Positions 1 to 9,572 are shown, counted from the stretch's first letter. The stretch is 64,000 bases of DNA from Ornithinimicrobium sp. F0845 (GCF_023015765.1 NZ_JALKAL010000001.1:357478-421477); one strand, 5' to 3'. Translations and numbers: made by a program. The notes: generated from the sequence alone by a model not told the origin.

Positions 1-1
1 C

Positions 2-3000
2 GACGCCGAGGCCCGCGTGATCAGCAACCTCATCGTGGACAACTCGGACAACAACCCCACGGTCCTGGACGCTGCCGCGAACAACGACGGTGCGGTCATC
101 GACCCGGACACCGGGGAGCTCTACCTGCCGAACACCACCGCGGACGAGGGACTGTCCGCGCCCGTGAACATGTGGTTCGTCTTCTTCGGCCAGTTCTTCG
201 ACCACGGCCTGGACCAGGTCAACAAAGGCGGCAACGGCACGATCATCGTGCCGCTGGCCGAGGATGACCCGCTCTACGCGACCACCCCGCCCGAGCTGCG
301 CTTCATGGCGCTGACCCGCGCGACGAACGTAGCGGGCGATGACGGGGTCATCGGCACCGCGGACGACGTGCGTGAGCACGCGAACCGGACCACCCCGTGG
401 GTCGACCAGAACCAGACCTACACCTCACACCCGGCGCACCAGGTGTTCATCCGGGAGTATGCCGGCGGCGAGAGTGGCAACCTGCACGCGACCGGCCGTC
501 TCCTCAACGGCGCGGACCAGGACGGTGACGGCGAGCGCGACGGCCTGCCCACCTGGAACGACATCAAGGCACAGGCCCGCGACCAGCTCGGCATCGACCT
601 GGTCGACCGGGACGTGCTCGCGGTGCCGCAGATGGTCGTCGACTACTACGGCAACTTCGTGCCGGGCCCGAACGGCTACCCGCAGATGATGACGAGTGCC
701 GGCGTCGTCGAGGGCGACCCCGCCGCGCCGCGGTCGACCGCCAACGCCGTCCGCCTCGACCAGGCCTTCCTGGACGACATCGCCAACGGTGCGGTCCCGG
801 ATCCCAACGCGGACCCGAACGCGCCCCCCGGCTACGACAACGTCCTGCTCGGTGAGCACTTCGTCACCGGTGACGGCCGTGGTAACGAGAACATCGGCCT
901 GACCGCCGTGCACCACGTCTTCCACGCCGAGCACAACCGGCTCCTGGGCGACATCATGGAGACCCTGGACGCCAACCCGGACCTCAAGGCTGCCTACGAG
1001 AGCAGCGGCGAGCTCGACGACTGGAGCTATGAAGAGCGCCTCTTCCAGGCCGCCCGGTTCGGCACCGAGATGCAGTACCAGCACCTGGTGTTCGAGGAGT
1101 TCGCGCGCACCGTGCAGCCTCAGATCGACGCCGTGGTGTTCAACGAGAACGCCTACGACAGCACGATCGACGCCTCGATCAAGGCCGAGTTCGCCCACGT
1201 GGTCTACCGGTTCGGTCACTCGATGCTGACCGAGGACATCCACCGCGAGGGCTTCGGCGCCGAGCCGGCAGCACTGCTCGACGGCTTCCTCAACCCGGTG
1301 GCCTTCCACTGCAGGGTCCAACCCGACATCAACAACGAGTGCCCCAACCCGGCGGTCAACCTGATGACCACCGAGGAAGCGGCTGGAGCCATCGTCAACG
1401 GCACCACCAACCAGGCTGCCAACCAGATCGATGAGCTCGTCACGAGCACGCTGCGCAACAGCCTCCTGGGCCTGCCCCTGGACCTGGCCACGATCAACAT
1501 CATCCGTGGTCGGGACACCGGTATGCCCTCGCTGCAGCAGGCACGTCGCACGTTCTACGCCGAGACCGGCAACCCCAACCTGGAGCCCTACTCATCCTGG
1601 GAGGACTTCGGCCTGGCGCTGCGGAACGGCAACAACTTCGGTCGGGGCGAGAGCACCAGCTCGCTGGTCAACTTCGTCGCGGCCTACGGCACCCACCCGA
1701 CGATCGAGGCACAGACCACGGTCGTCGGACGCCGGCAGGCGGCCGAGGTGCTGGTCAACGGTGTCGCGACCACGGACATCGTGGAGCGGATCGCCGGCGC
1801 CAACCGGTATGAGACCGCGGCGCAGATCAGTCGGAACAACTACCAGACGGCATCCGTCGTCTACGTCTCCAACTCCACCAGCCCGATCGACTCGCTGACC
1901 TCCGGTCCGGCCGCGGCGGCCCGTAACGCTCCGCTGCTGTTCGTGGGTCAGAACTCGATCCCGCAGGCCACGGCACTCGAGCTGTTCCGGCTCAAGCCTG
2001 AGCGGATCGTGGTGCTGGGCGGCACCGGGGTGATATCGACCCAGGTGGCGAACTCGCTGGAGACCTACACCACCACCAACACGGTGACGCGGCTCTCCGG
2101 TCCCAGCCGTTACGACACGGCTGCGGCGATCAGCCTGGACGCCTTCCCCACCGCGGACGCGGTCTACATCGCCAACGGGTTCTCGTTCGTCGACGCCCTG
2201 CCTGGCGGTGCGGCTGCTGCCGCCGAGGACGCGCCGATGCTGCTGGTGAACGGCAGCACCGTGCCCAACGCGACGCAGGCGGAGCTGGAGCGACTGACCC
2301 CGAGCAAGATCGTCCTGCTCGGTGGATCGTCGATCATCACCCCAGCGGTGGAGAGCATGTTGGCCACCTACCTTGCTGATGGTGGCCAGATCGTCCGGCT
2401 CTCCGGGGCCAACCGCTACGAGACGGCCGTGAGCATCAGCGACTCGTTCGCGACCGTCGGCGGTGGCACTGTCTACCTGGCCACCGGGCAGGACTTCCCG
2501 GACGCACTGGCCGCGGCTCCGGTCGCCGGTCTGCAGGGTGCACCGATCCTGCTGATGCCGCGCTCGGACGCTCTCCCGAACTCGACCCGCGACGAGCTCC
2601 TGCGGCTCGACCCGGGCCGAGTCGTCATCCTGGGTGGCGAGGGTGTGATCACCCTGGTCCAGGAGGCCTTGATCGAGGCGCTGTTCCCGGACCCAGAGGC
2701 CCCCGGAGACCGCCAGGCCTTCATGAGGAGCACGGGCACGTGGGCCAGTGAGGCCGGTATCACGACGACGGGTCTGGAGGAGGTCGACTTCTGGACCGGT
2801 GGTCTGGCCGAGGCGCTCGATCCCTTCGGCGGCATGCTCGGCAGCACGTTCAACCACGTGTTCGAGCAGCAGCTGGAGGACCTGCAGTTCGGTGACCGGT
2901 TCTACTACCTGTTCCGCAACCAGGGCGAGCAGTTGTTCGGCGCCCTGGAGGCCAACTCGTTCTCGTCGCTCATCCAGCGCAACACGGACGCGTCCCTGCT

Positions 3001-5122
3001 GCCTGGTGACATCTTCCTGACGCACGACCCGTACATCGATCTCGAGAACCTGCCGGACCCGTGGCCCGAGGGCCTCATCCAGCTGGCGAGCGGGCTGTGG
3101 CGCTGGGACGGCGACGAGCACATCGAGATTCACGGCTTCCGCACCGACCCTGACCTGATTCAGGGCGGCCAGGGCGACGACTCGATCTGGGGCTACGGTG
3201 GCAACGACCGGATCCACGGCGGGTCGGGCAACGACACGATCGTCGGCGGACCAGGCGACGACATCATCCAGGACTCCTTCGGTGACGACAACATCAAGGG
3301 AACCCAGGGTCACGACGCCATTGACGGCGGCACCGGAGCGGATCTGCTGCTCGGCGGCGCTGGCAACGACTACGTGTCCAAGAGCGGCGACAACGCCGCA
3401 GGTGCGACCGGCTTCCTCGGGACCGGCAGCGACATCTTCGTTGGTGGATCCGGGCGGGACAACCCGTTCGGGAACGAGGATGACGACTGGCTCGAGGGTG
3501 GCGCGCACGCCGACCTGCTGATGGGCGACAACGGTCAGCAGTTCCAGAACGACGTCGACGGCGGCAACGACATCCTCATCGGCGGCCCCGGGTCGGACGA
3601 CATGGATGCCGAGGGCGGTGACGACATCATGGTCGGCGGCATCGGTGGCACCGATCGCTACCACGGCATGTTCGGGTTCGACTACGTCACCTACTACGGC
3701 GCCAACACCGGCGTCGACGCGGACCTGAACTTCAACCTCCTGCAGCCCCCGGACGTCACCGCGGTGCGCGACCGGTTCCTGCAGGTGGAGGCACTGTCCG
3801 GCGGTGACCACAACGACGTCATCCGAGGTCTGGGAGTCTCACCGGACGACCTGGCCGACGACGCCGTCAACAAGATGGACGACGAGGGTCTGGCGATGAT
3901 CGACGGACTGGAGGAGATCCTGCGACCGCCCGCGGCCGTGCAGGACTACGCCCTGCGGTTCCACATCGACGACCCGTTGCTGCAGGACAACGACGGTGTC
4001 AGCACCCTGCTGTTCGGCGGTAGCGGCAACGACGTCCTGGAGGGTCGCTTCGGCGACGACTTCATCGACGGAGATGCCGCGATCCGGGTCCAGCTGGAGG
4101 CCAACGGCGTCCGCTACGACAACGCCGGCCAGCTCAAGACCCTGGTGTTCAACGGGACGGTCAACCCCGGCGACATCACCTTCCACCGCGAGATCGTGGT
4201 GGCCGACGATGCCGGTTCCGACACCGACACGGCGGTATACCAGGACCCGTTCCTCAACGAGGAGGGTGTGCCTAACTACACGATCAAGCACCTCCACGAC
4301 ACCTACTACGAGGTGGTTCACGTGGGCGGTCCGGAGTTCGAGGAGAGCGAGGGACAGGACATCCTGCGCAACATCGAGGTCATCCAGTTCGGCGACGGAG
4401 GATGCTTCCTCCTGAGCGAGGACACGGAGAACCTCGAGCCCTGCCCGTCGCTCGGGTTCGTCGAGTTCGAGGGTCAGACCAACCCGCCGACCGAGAACCA
4501 GGCCATCATCGCGACGGTGCACTTCGAGGACGAGGCGGGCGAACCCAGCGTCGCCAACCCCACGTCCATCCGGTTCAACTGGCAGGCCGGTGAGGTCGGC
4601 GAGGCGTGGGACCCGGCATCGTCGGGCGACTCCCTCCCGGACGCACCGAACGGCCGGGTGGACACGTTCACACCGGGCGACGGTGAGGCCGGCGCGATCC
4701 TGCGGGTCGTGGTCACCTTCCACGACGACAACGGCGTCCTGCGGCAGATCGCCTCGGAGGTTGTCGGCGGGCCGGCGAACCTGGCCGTGGTGAACGTCAA
4801 CGACGAGCCGTACGGTCTGACGATCAACAACACGGCACCGGTGGTCGGTTCGGCGCTCGTGCCCAGCGGCTTCTACGACGACGACGGCCTCGAGGAGTCC
4901 GTCGAAGGCGGGATGACGTATGAGTGGCAGACCATGGAGAGTGGCGGCGCCTGGAACACCGTGGCAACACGGGTGACGCCTGACACCTTCCTGCTGGGCT
5001 ACACCGTTCAGCCTGCCGATCTCGGCAAGCCGATCCGCGTGCAGGTCAGCTACACCGACGACCAGGGAACGGATGAGGTGATCATCTCCCCACCCACCGA
5101 CCCGGTCGCTGCAGGGTTGTAG
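2..5122 (+). CDS. Animal-type haem peroxidase with inserted CWB2 repeats and RTX repeats (5' end outside window)
   Basis: The frame is open from base 2, so the true start and any signal peptide lie upstream; residues here are counted from the GTG at 17. The peroxidase fold is recognised by a distal histidine in FGQFFDHG (His63), a proximal histidine in YRFGHS (His401) and the IIRGRD arginine (Arg497). Near residue 582 the fold is broken by three cell-wall-binding type 2 repeats, each with IAGANRYETA-like and VVLGGxGVI-like motifs (about 589-893). The peroxidase sequence then resumes at STGTWAS, with GGMLGST and GDRFYYL. Glycine/aspartate nonapeptides of the RTX type (GGxGxD) follow at about 1048-1215 and again near 1335. 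The tail looks Ig- or cadherin-like and has no LPXTG anchor. Known family members oxidise halides or phenols outside the cell. Attachment to wall polymers by the CWB2 triplet is inferred. Confidence 0.93.
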   Translation, partial: DAEARVISNLIVDNSDNNPTVLDAAANNDGAVIDPDTGELYLPNTTADEGLSAPVNMWFVFFGQFFDHGLDQVNKGGNGTIIVPLAEDDPLYATTPPELRFMALTRATNVAGDDGVIGTADDVREHANRTTPWVDQNQTYTSHPAHQVFIREYAGGESGNLHATGRLLNGADQDGDGERDGLPTWNDIKAQARDQLGIDLVDRDVLAVPQMVVDYYGNFVPGPNGYPQMMTSAGVVEGDPAAPRSTANAVRLDQAFLDDIANGAVPDPNADPNAPPGYDNVLLGEHFVTGDGRGNENIGLTAVHHVFHAEHNRLLGDIMETLDANPDLKAAYESSGELDDWSYEERLFQAARFGTEMQYQHLVFEEFARTVQPQIDAVVFNENAYDSTIDASIKAEFAHVVYRFGHSMLTEDIHREGFGAEPAALLDGFLNPVAFHCRVQPDINNECPNPAVNLMTTEEAAGAIVNGTTNQAANQIDELVTSTLRNSLLGLPLDLATINIIRGRDTGMPSLQQARRTFYAETGNPNLEPYSSWEDFGLALRNGNNFGRGESTSSLVNFVAAYGTHPTIEAQTTVVGRRQAAEVLVNGVATTDIVERIAGANRYETAAQISRNNYQTASVVYVSNSTSPIDSLTSGPAAAARNAPLLFVGQNSIPQATALELFRLKPERIVVLGGTGVISTQVANSLETYTTTNTVTRLSGPSRYDTAAAISLDAFPTADAVYIANGFSFVDALPGGAAAAAEDAPMLLVNGSTVPNATQAELERLTPSKIVLLGGSSIITPAVESMLATYLADGGQIVRLSGANRYETAVSISDSFATVGGGTVYLATGQDFPDALAAAPVAGLQGAPILLMPRSDALPNSTRDELLRLDPGRVVILGGEGVITLVQEALIEALFPDPEAPGDRQAFMRSTGTWASEAGITTTGLEEVDFWTGGLAEALDPFGGMLGSTFNHVFEQQLEDLQFGDRFYYLFRNQGEQLFGALEANSFSSLIQRNTDASLLPGDIFLTHDPYIDLENLPDPWPEGLIQLASGLWRWDGDEHIEIHGFRTDPDLIQGGQGDDSIWGYGGNDRIHGGSGNDTIVGGPGDDIIQDSFGDDNIKGTQGHDAIDGGTGADLLLGGAGNDYVSKSGDNAAGATGFLGTGSDIFVGGSGRDNPFGNEDDDWLEGGAHADLLMGDNGQQFQNDVDGGNDILIGGPGSDDMDAEGGDDIMVGGIGGTDRYHGMFGFDYVTYYGANTGVDADLNFNLLQPPDVTAVRDRFLQVEALSGGDHNDVIRGLGVSPDDLADDAVNKMDDEGLAMIDGLEEILRPPAAVQDYALRFHIDDPLLQDNDGVSTLLFGGSGNDVLEGRFGDDFIDGDAAIRVQLEANGVRYDNAGQLKTLVFNGTVNPGDITFHREIVVADDAGSDTDTAVYQDPFLNEEGVPNYTIKHLHDTYYEVVHVGGPEFEESEGQDILRNIEVIQFGDGGCFLLSEDTENLEPCPSLGFVEFEGQTNPPTENQAIIATVHFEDEAGEPSVANPTSIRFNWQAGEVGEAWDPASSGDSLPDAPNGRVDTFTPGDGEAGAILRVVVTFHDDNGVLRQIASEVVGGPANLAVVNVNDEPYGLTINNTAPVVGSALVPSGFYDDDGLEESVEGGMTYEWQTMESGGAWNTVATRVTPDTFLLGYTVQPADLGKPIRVQVSYTDDQGTDEVIISPPTDPVAAGL

Positions 5123-5139
5123 GTCCCACAACCCGCACA

Positions 5140-5174
5140 GAGGGGCCCGTCGCGCGTTGCGCGGCGGGCCCCTC
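5140..5174. terminator. Strong hairpin between convergent genes
   Basis: The arms 5140-5155 and 5159-5174 pair over 16 bp with one G-U wobble and a 3-base loop (GTT). It lies 17 bases after the peroxidase stop and 50 bases before the stop of the minus-strand HelR gene. There is no T-run on either side, as is common in high-GC actinobacteria, so it may work in both directions. Confidence 0.75.
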
Positions 5175-5224
5175 GCCCTGTCCGGCTCACCATGGCCGAC
5201 CCTGGCCGGGCCCGGCGCGTCCTC

Positions 5225-7372
5225 TCAGCGCATGGCCCCGGACCGCAGCTCCACGGGCAGCGGCTGGTCGTGCACCACGGTCAGCCCGGAGACGGCTCGG
5301 GTCAGCACGACATACAGCCGGCGCAGACCGGTGCGCTCGTCCGGCTCGGCGGCCACGATGGCGGCGGGCTCGACGACGACGACCTGGTCGAACTCCAGGC
5401 CCTTGGCCAGCGTCGCCGGGACGAGCTGCACGCGTGGCGGCGGCTGATCCTGCGCAGCCTGCTCCGGTGCCGGATCCTCGGTGGCACGCACGCCACCCAG
5501 CACGGTGTGTTCCAGCCCGCCGGAGTCCAGGGCTCGTGCGGTGGCGCGCACCTCGCCGTCGGCGACGATGATCCCGACGGTCCCCGGCGCACCGGCCAGC
5601 GCGCCACGGGCCGCCGCGACGACCGCGGAGAGCAGCTGGCCACCGGCCGGGACCAGCTCCAGGCGCCCCCGGTTGGACCGGACGGACTCCGGCAGGGCCA
5701 GGTCGGGCGCGATGCGCGGCAGGAGACGCGCCGCATACTCCAGGACCGCGGCGGGGACGCGGAAACCGCGGGTCAGCTCCTCCAGGTGCGCTCCACTCTT
5801 GCCCAGGTGCTCCAGCGACTCGGTCCAGGAACGGGTGGCCCACGGGGTCGTGCCCTGCGCGAGGTCCCCCAGCACGGTGAGCGACCCGGTCGAGGCGCGC
5901 CGGCCGACGGCGCGCAGCTGCATGGGGGAGAGGTCCTGCGCCTCGTCCAGGATGATGTGGCCCAGGCTCGGGGTGCGCTCCAGGAAGTTGGCGATCTCAT
6001 CGAGCAGGACCGTGTCGGCCGGGCTCCAGCGGGCCGCTCCCTTGCTCCGGGGAGGCCTGTCCCACAGGAGAAGTCCCTGCTCGTCCGCGGACAGGATGTC
6101 CTCCGCGGCCGTGGCGAGGGCGTCGGCGTCCGAGAACAGGGTGTAGAGCACCGCGGCCGGGTCGAGCGCGGGCCAGATGCGGGCCGCGTAGTCCCGGACC
6201 GGCTTGCTGCGCGCCACGGTGTCCTGGACGCGGTCGTCGGGGGTGTCTCCCGCCCGCTCCATCCGGACCAGCACGGCGTGCGCGAGGCGCTGGGGGAGCA
6301 TCGCCCGGGCGGACTGGTAGGGGACCCCGCGAGCGGTGAGCTCGTCCACGATCTCCTGCACGTCATACTCCGGCACCCGCCAGCGGCGGGCCCCCCGCGG
6401 CACGACCAGCGCCTCACCGGCCCTCCCCACCCCGGACCACACCGCCCTGCGCAGCACCTGGGCCAGGCGTGCGTCGCCCTTGAGCGTGGCGACCTCGGGG
6501 GAGTCGGTGCCGCGGCTGGTGCCGGTGAGTTCCTCGACGGTCGTGTGGCCCACCTCGATCTCGCCGAGGGTGGGCAGCACCGCGCCGACGTGCTCGAGGA
6601 AGGCCCGGTTCGGCCCCACGACCAGGACGCCGGAGCGGGACAGCCGGTCGCGGAAGGAGTAGAGCAGCCACGCCGCCCGGTGCAGTCCGACCGCGGTCTT
6701 GCCGGTGCCCGGGGCGCCCTGCACGCAGATGGTCGTGGTGACGTCGGCGCGCACGATCTCGTCCTGCTCGGGCTGGATGGTGGCGACGATGTCGCGCATC
6801 GGTCCGGAGCGTGGGCGCTCGATCTCGCGCGCCAGGATCGAGCTGTGGCCGGCGTCGGGCAGGTCGCCGTCCTGCGGGGCCGCGAGGTGCTCGTCCTCGT
6901 ATGCCGTGAGCTGGCCGCGGTCCACGCCGAACCGGCGGCGCAGGGTCACCCCCATCGGTTCCCGGGGGGAGGCGCGGTAGAACGGGGTGGAGACCCCGGC
7001 CCGCCAGTCCACGACGACCGGCTCGCCGTCGGCGTCGGAGATGTGCCGGCGACCGATGTAGTGGCGCTCGACCGGTGATGACAGCCCGGCCCCGGTGTCG
7101 ATCCGGCCGAAGAAGAGGGTGCTGGACGGGTCGTCGCGCAGGGACTGGGCCCGGCGCCAGAGGGTGTAGGCGAGGTACTCACCGGCCATCTTGTCGCCGG
7201 CCTGGGCCTGGAGGCCGAGGGTGTGCTCACGCATCCGGGCCATCTCGGCCCGGGCGCTGCGCAGGTAGTCCTGCTCCCGGGCGAGCTCCGGGTCCGGTGC
7301 CGGGTGTCTGGGTGGGTCGGGTGCCGGGTCTGTGGGGCCGACGGGATCAGGAGGGTGGGCGGGCGAGGACAT
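5225..7372 (-). CDS. helR: HelR/HelD-type RNA polymerase recycling motor ATPase (UvrD-like superfamily 1)
   Basis: This 715-residue superfamily 1 ATPase has Walker A GAPGTGKT at about residues 219-226 and Walker B LDEAQD. Its N-terminus is predicted helical and carries FFGRID and IGRRHI, motifs typical of the HelD/HelR branch rather than of DNA-repair UvrD. Known HelD/HelR proteins pry stalled RNA polymerase off DNA, and HelR can also displace rifamycins. The ATG at 7372 has a GAGGTGG ribosome site seven bases upstream, inside one arm of a perfect inverted repeat. The rifamycin-associated element found before some helR genes is not visible here. The role is inferred from family; HelD-like and HelR-like subtypes are not separated with certainty. 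Confidence 0.85.
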   Translation of the reverse strand: MSSPAHPPDPVGPTDPAPDPPRHPAPDPELAREQDYLRSARAEMARMREHTLGLQAQAGDKMAGEYLAYTLWRRAQSLRDDPSSTLFFGRIDTGAGLSSPVERHYIGRRHISDADGEPVVVDWRAGVSTPFYRASPREPMGVTLRRRFGVDRGQLTAYEDEHLAAPQDGDLPDAGHSSILAREIERPRSGPMRDIVATIQPEQDEIVRADVTTTICVQGAPGTGKTAVGLHRAAWLLYSFRDRLSRSGVLVVGPNRAFLEHVGAVLPTLGEIEVGHTTVEELTGTSRGTDSPEVATLKGDARLAQVLRRAVWSGVGRAGEALVVPRGARRWRVPEYDVQEIVDELTARGVPYQSARAMLPQRLAHAVLVRMERAGDTPDDRVQDTVARSKPVRDYAARIWPALDPAAVLYTLFSDADALATAAEDILSADEQGLLLWDRPPRSKGAARWSPADTVLLDEIANFLERTPSLGHIILDEAQDLSPMQLRAVGRRASTGSLTVLGDLAQGTTPWATRSWTESLEHLGKSGAHLEELTRGFRVPAAVLEYAARLLPRIAPDLALPESVRSNRGRLELVPAGGQLLSAVVAAARGALAGAPGTVGIIVADGEVRATARALDSGGLEHTVLGGVRATEDPAPEQAAQDQPPPRVQLVPATLAKGLEFDQVVVVEPAAIVAAEPDERTGLRRLYVVLTRAVSGLTVVHDQPLPVELRSGAMR
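6899..6908. repeat. GTATGCCGTG, recurrent 10-base word (first copy; others listed)
   Basis: Exact copies on the plus strand begin at 6899, 12629, 22332, 24970, 28025, 38429, 40877 and 46615. On the minus strand they span 8499-8508, 14154-14163, 15596-15605, 20894-20903 and 26461-26470. They fall in several reading frames and in gaps. Near copies include 35654 (CTATGCCGTG) and 35193 (GTATGCCGTC). Confidence 0.8.
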
Positions 7373-7377
7373 GAGAG

Positions 7378-7437
7378 GGCCACCTCGGATCGGAGAGGGG
7401 ACGGGGAGAAGGCGACCCTAGCCGATCCGAGGTGGCC
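7378..7437 (-). promoter_or_regulatory. Perfect 16-bp inverted repeat spanning the helR leader
   Basis: The arms 7378-7393 and 7422-7437 are exact reverse complements, separated by 28 bases. The arm next to helR contains its ribosome site. On the minus strand the spacer holds a -10-like TAGGGT (7415-7420). A transcript starting there would lack the far arm, whereas read-through from the protease gene would carry both arms and could fold over the ribosome site. It could instead be a two-half-site operator or a terminator for the protease gene. Confidence 0.6.
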
Positions 7438-7448
7438 AGAACAGGGGT

Positions 7449-8588
7449 TTAGGAGTCGGCGCGCACATCCAGGGTGACGGTGACGTGCTGCGTCTCGCCG
7501 TCGCGGATGTAGGTCAGCTCGACCTCCGAGCCCGCGGTGCGCTGCCGCACCTGGGCGACCAGCGCCAGGGAGCCGTTGACACGCTCGCCGTCGATGTGGG
7601 TGACCACGTCCCCCTCCTTCAGGCCCGCGCCGTCGGCCGGCGAGCCGGGCTCGACCATCGTGACGCCCGCGGCGTACAGCGTGGCGCCGTCCTGGTCCGC
7701 GGTGGCGTCGCTCAGCCCGATGCCGAGGAAGGCGTGCTCGGCGGTGCCGTCCTCGATCAGCTGCCCGGCGATGGAGGACACCTCGTTGACCGGGATCGCG
7801 AAGCCGATGCCGATGTTGCCCGCCTGGCCGCCCATGGCGCTGGACAGGCTGGCGATCGAGGAGTTGATGCCGATCAGGGCCCCGCTTCCGTCCACGAGCG
7901 CGCCACCGGAGTTGCCGGGGTTGATCGCGGCGCTGGTCTGGATGGCGTTGGTGACCACCGGCTCCGCCTGTGCCATGGCGCCGGGCTGCATACCCTCAGC
8001 GCCGGCCTGCTCGGTCGTCACCGGCCGGTCCAGGGCGCTGATGATGCCGGTGGTGACCGTGCCACTCAGGCCCAGCGGGTTGCCGATCGCCATGACGGGG
8101 TCGCCCACGGCGAGCGTCTCGTCGTCACCGACGGTGATGGGGTGCAGGTCCTCGGGCGGGGAGGTGAGCGTCAGCACCGCCAGGTCGGTCGACGGGTCGG
8201 CCCCGGCGATCTCGGCGCTGTAGGACCGGCCGTCTGCGAGGGTCACCTGCACCTGCTGCGCCCCGGCCACCACGTGGGCGTTGGTGACGATGTGCCCGTC
8301 CTGGTCCCACACGACACCCGAACCGGCGCCACCCCCGGCGTTCGACTCGACGCTGATGGCCACCACGCTCGGGGAGACGTTGGCGGCGACGCCGCCCCAG
8401 TCGGTGGAGGGGGAGTATGCCGCCGGGCTGGCGTTGGCGCTCGTGGTGGCCGCCGCGGCGTCCAGGACCACAGGCTGCTCGTCCTGACTCGCCTGCACCA
8501 CGGCATACGTCCCGCCGGAGGCCAGGATCGCGGACAGGAGACCCACCGCGGTGACCTGTGTCCACATGGTCGGGTTCGTCCTGCTCAT
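7449..8588 (-). CDS. HtrA-like S1C serine protease with PDZ domain
   Basis: This 379-residue protein has an N-terminal membrane anchor or signal segment (about residues 10-32), a linker rich in alanine and serine, a trypsin-fold domain and a C-terminal PDZ domain (VEPGSPADGAGLKEGD). The catalytic triad is visible as TNAHVV (His), STDLAVL (Asp) and NPGNSGGAL (Ser). Proteins of this layout act outside the membrane in quality control or stress signalling. The ATG start has AAGGAG about 8 bases upstream. The downstream gene helR is separated by a 76-base gap containing a large inverted repeat. The substrate is unknown. Confidence 0.92.
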   Translation of the reverse strand: MSRTNPTMWTQVTAVGLLSAILASGGTYAVVQASQDEQPVVLDAAAATTSANASPAAYSPSTDWGGVAANVSPSVVAISVESNAGGGAGSGVVWDQDGHIVTNAHVVAGAQQVQVTLADGRSYSAEIAGADPSTDLAVLTLTSPPEDLHPITVGDDETLAVGDPVMAIGNPLGLSGTVTTGIISALDRPVTTEQAGAEGMQPGAMAQAEPVVTNAIQTSAAINPGNSGGALVDGSGALIGINSSIASLSSAMGGQAGNIGIGFAIPVNEVSSIAGQLIEDGTAEHAFLGIGLSDATADQDGATLYAAGVTMVEPGSPADGAGLKEGDVVTHIDGERVNGSLALVAQVRQRTAGSEVELTYIRDGETQHVTVTLDVRADS

Positions 8589-8739
8589 CGTTCGTCTCCT
8601 TCGTCCTCGGCTGGGCTCGCGGTCGGTTCGCTGCTGCGGCCCACGTGTCTAGAGAACACCGGCGACCTTCCAGAACCCTGGGTCACGTCTGGCTGTTTCC
8701 TGTGAATCACTCACCGCGCACCAGATCAGGGCGCCGGAG

Positions 8740-8766
8740 TGTCGATGTGCGGGGTGCCCGTCCGTC
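8740..8766 (+). promoter_or_regulatory. ECF42-type promoter of the DGPF operon
   Basis: TGTCGA (8740-8745) is followed after 17 bases by CGTC (8763-8766), about 70 bases before the first DGPF gene. This agrees with the published ECF42 target motif as I recall it (TGTCGA at -35 and a CGA/CGTC-type -10) and implies autoregulation through the sigma factor at the end of the operon. The rest of the gap 8589-8739 also serves the divergent protease; I see no further gene there. Confidence 0.55.
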
Positions 8767-8835
8767 ATGGGGGTGAGGTCGCGACCGCGGCCTGGCCGAC
8801 GCGCGAGGTCGGCCGCGACCAGAGAGGATCGACAC

Positions 8836-9219
8836 ATGACGGAATACATGGTGGTGATCGTGGGCGACGCCGACCGGTGGTGGTCGACGATGAGCCGGCA
8901 GGAGCGGGCCGACGGCTATGCGGAGTACACCCGCTTCGGTGAGGAACTGACCGGGCGGGGCCACCGCATCACCGGCGGCGCCGAGCTGCACGCGACGACG
9001 GAGGCGCGCACCGTCCAGCCGGGTGGCCAGCAGGTCACCGACGGACCCTTCGCGGAGAGCGCGGAGCACGTGGGTGGCTTCTACCTGGTGGAGACCGAGG
9101 ACGTCGACGACCTCACCGAGTGCTGCAGGATCATCGCGGCCCTGGGTGACGCCGTCGAGATCAGGCGCACGGTGTCGCCGGAGGACCGGGCGGACTCCAC
9201 ACGGGAGGAGGCGTCATGA
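8836..9219 (+). CDS. YCII-related DGPF protein 1
   Basis: A 127-residue YCII/DGPF-domain protein (motif DGPFAES, then GGFYLVE). The ATG at 8836 is preferred over an upstream in-frame GTG at 8767 because the family starts here (TEYMVVIVGD) and a GAGGA-like ribosome site lies before it. It is the first gene of a coupled set of three DGPF proteins followed by an ECF42 sigma factor, the standard neighbourhood for that sigma group. The biochemical role of DGPF proteins is not established; related YCII proteins include small dehalogenase-like enzymes. Confidence 0.9.
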   Translation: MTEYMVVIVGDADRWWSTMSRQERADGYAEYTRFGEELTGRGHRITGGAELHATTEARTVQPGGQQVTDGPFAESAEHVGGFYLVETEDVDDLTECCRIIAALGDAVEIRRTVSPEDRADSTREEAS

Positions 9220-9572
9220 AGTTTGTGGTCCTCCTGATGTCCGAGGGTGAGATGCCCGCGTGGGACCGGCAGACGCCGGAGCAGCAGGCTGCCGCGATGC
9301 AGCGCCACGACGACTTCGGCGCCGCGTGCCGGGACCGCGATGGCGTGAGCATCCTGGCTGGAGAGGCCCTGGACGGGCTCCCGACCGTGGTGCGCGTGCG
9401 TGGTGGTGAGCGGAGCGTGACCGAGGGTCCCTACGCGGAGGCGGTTGAACAGCTCGGCGGCTTCTACCTCATCGAGTCGCCCGACCTCCAGACCCTGCTG
9501 GAGCTCACCGAGGCCCTGCCACCGTACGACCTCCAGATCAGCCCCGTCGGTGAGGTCGACGCAGCGCCATGA
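9216..9572 (+). CDS. YCII-related DGPF protein 2
   Basis: A 118-residue member of the YCII/DGPF family. Its start overlaps the previous stop by four bases (ATGA), so translation is probably coupled. The signature is degenerate, EGPYAEA in place of DGPFAE, while the following GGFYLIE is kept. The three copies in the operon are clearly diverged from each other rather than recent duplicates, suggesting separate roles or a hetero-oligomer; this last point is inference. Confidence 0.9.
   Translation: MKFVVLLMSEGEMPAWDRQTPEQQAAAMQRHDDFGAACRDRDGVSILAGEALDGLPTVVRVRGGERSVTEGPYAEAVEQLGGFYLIESPDLQTLLELTEALPPYDLQISPVGEVDAAP

Noticed and set aside
7373-7448. Rifamycin-associated element upstream of helR
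   Set aside because: The inverted repeat here has different arms and a 28-base spacer.
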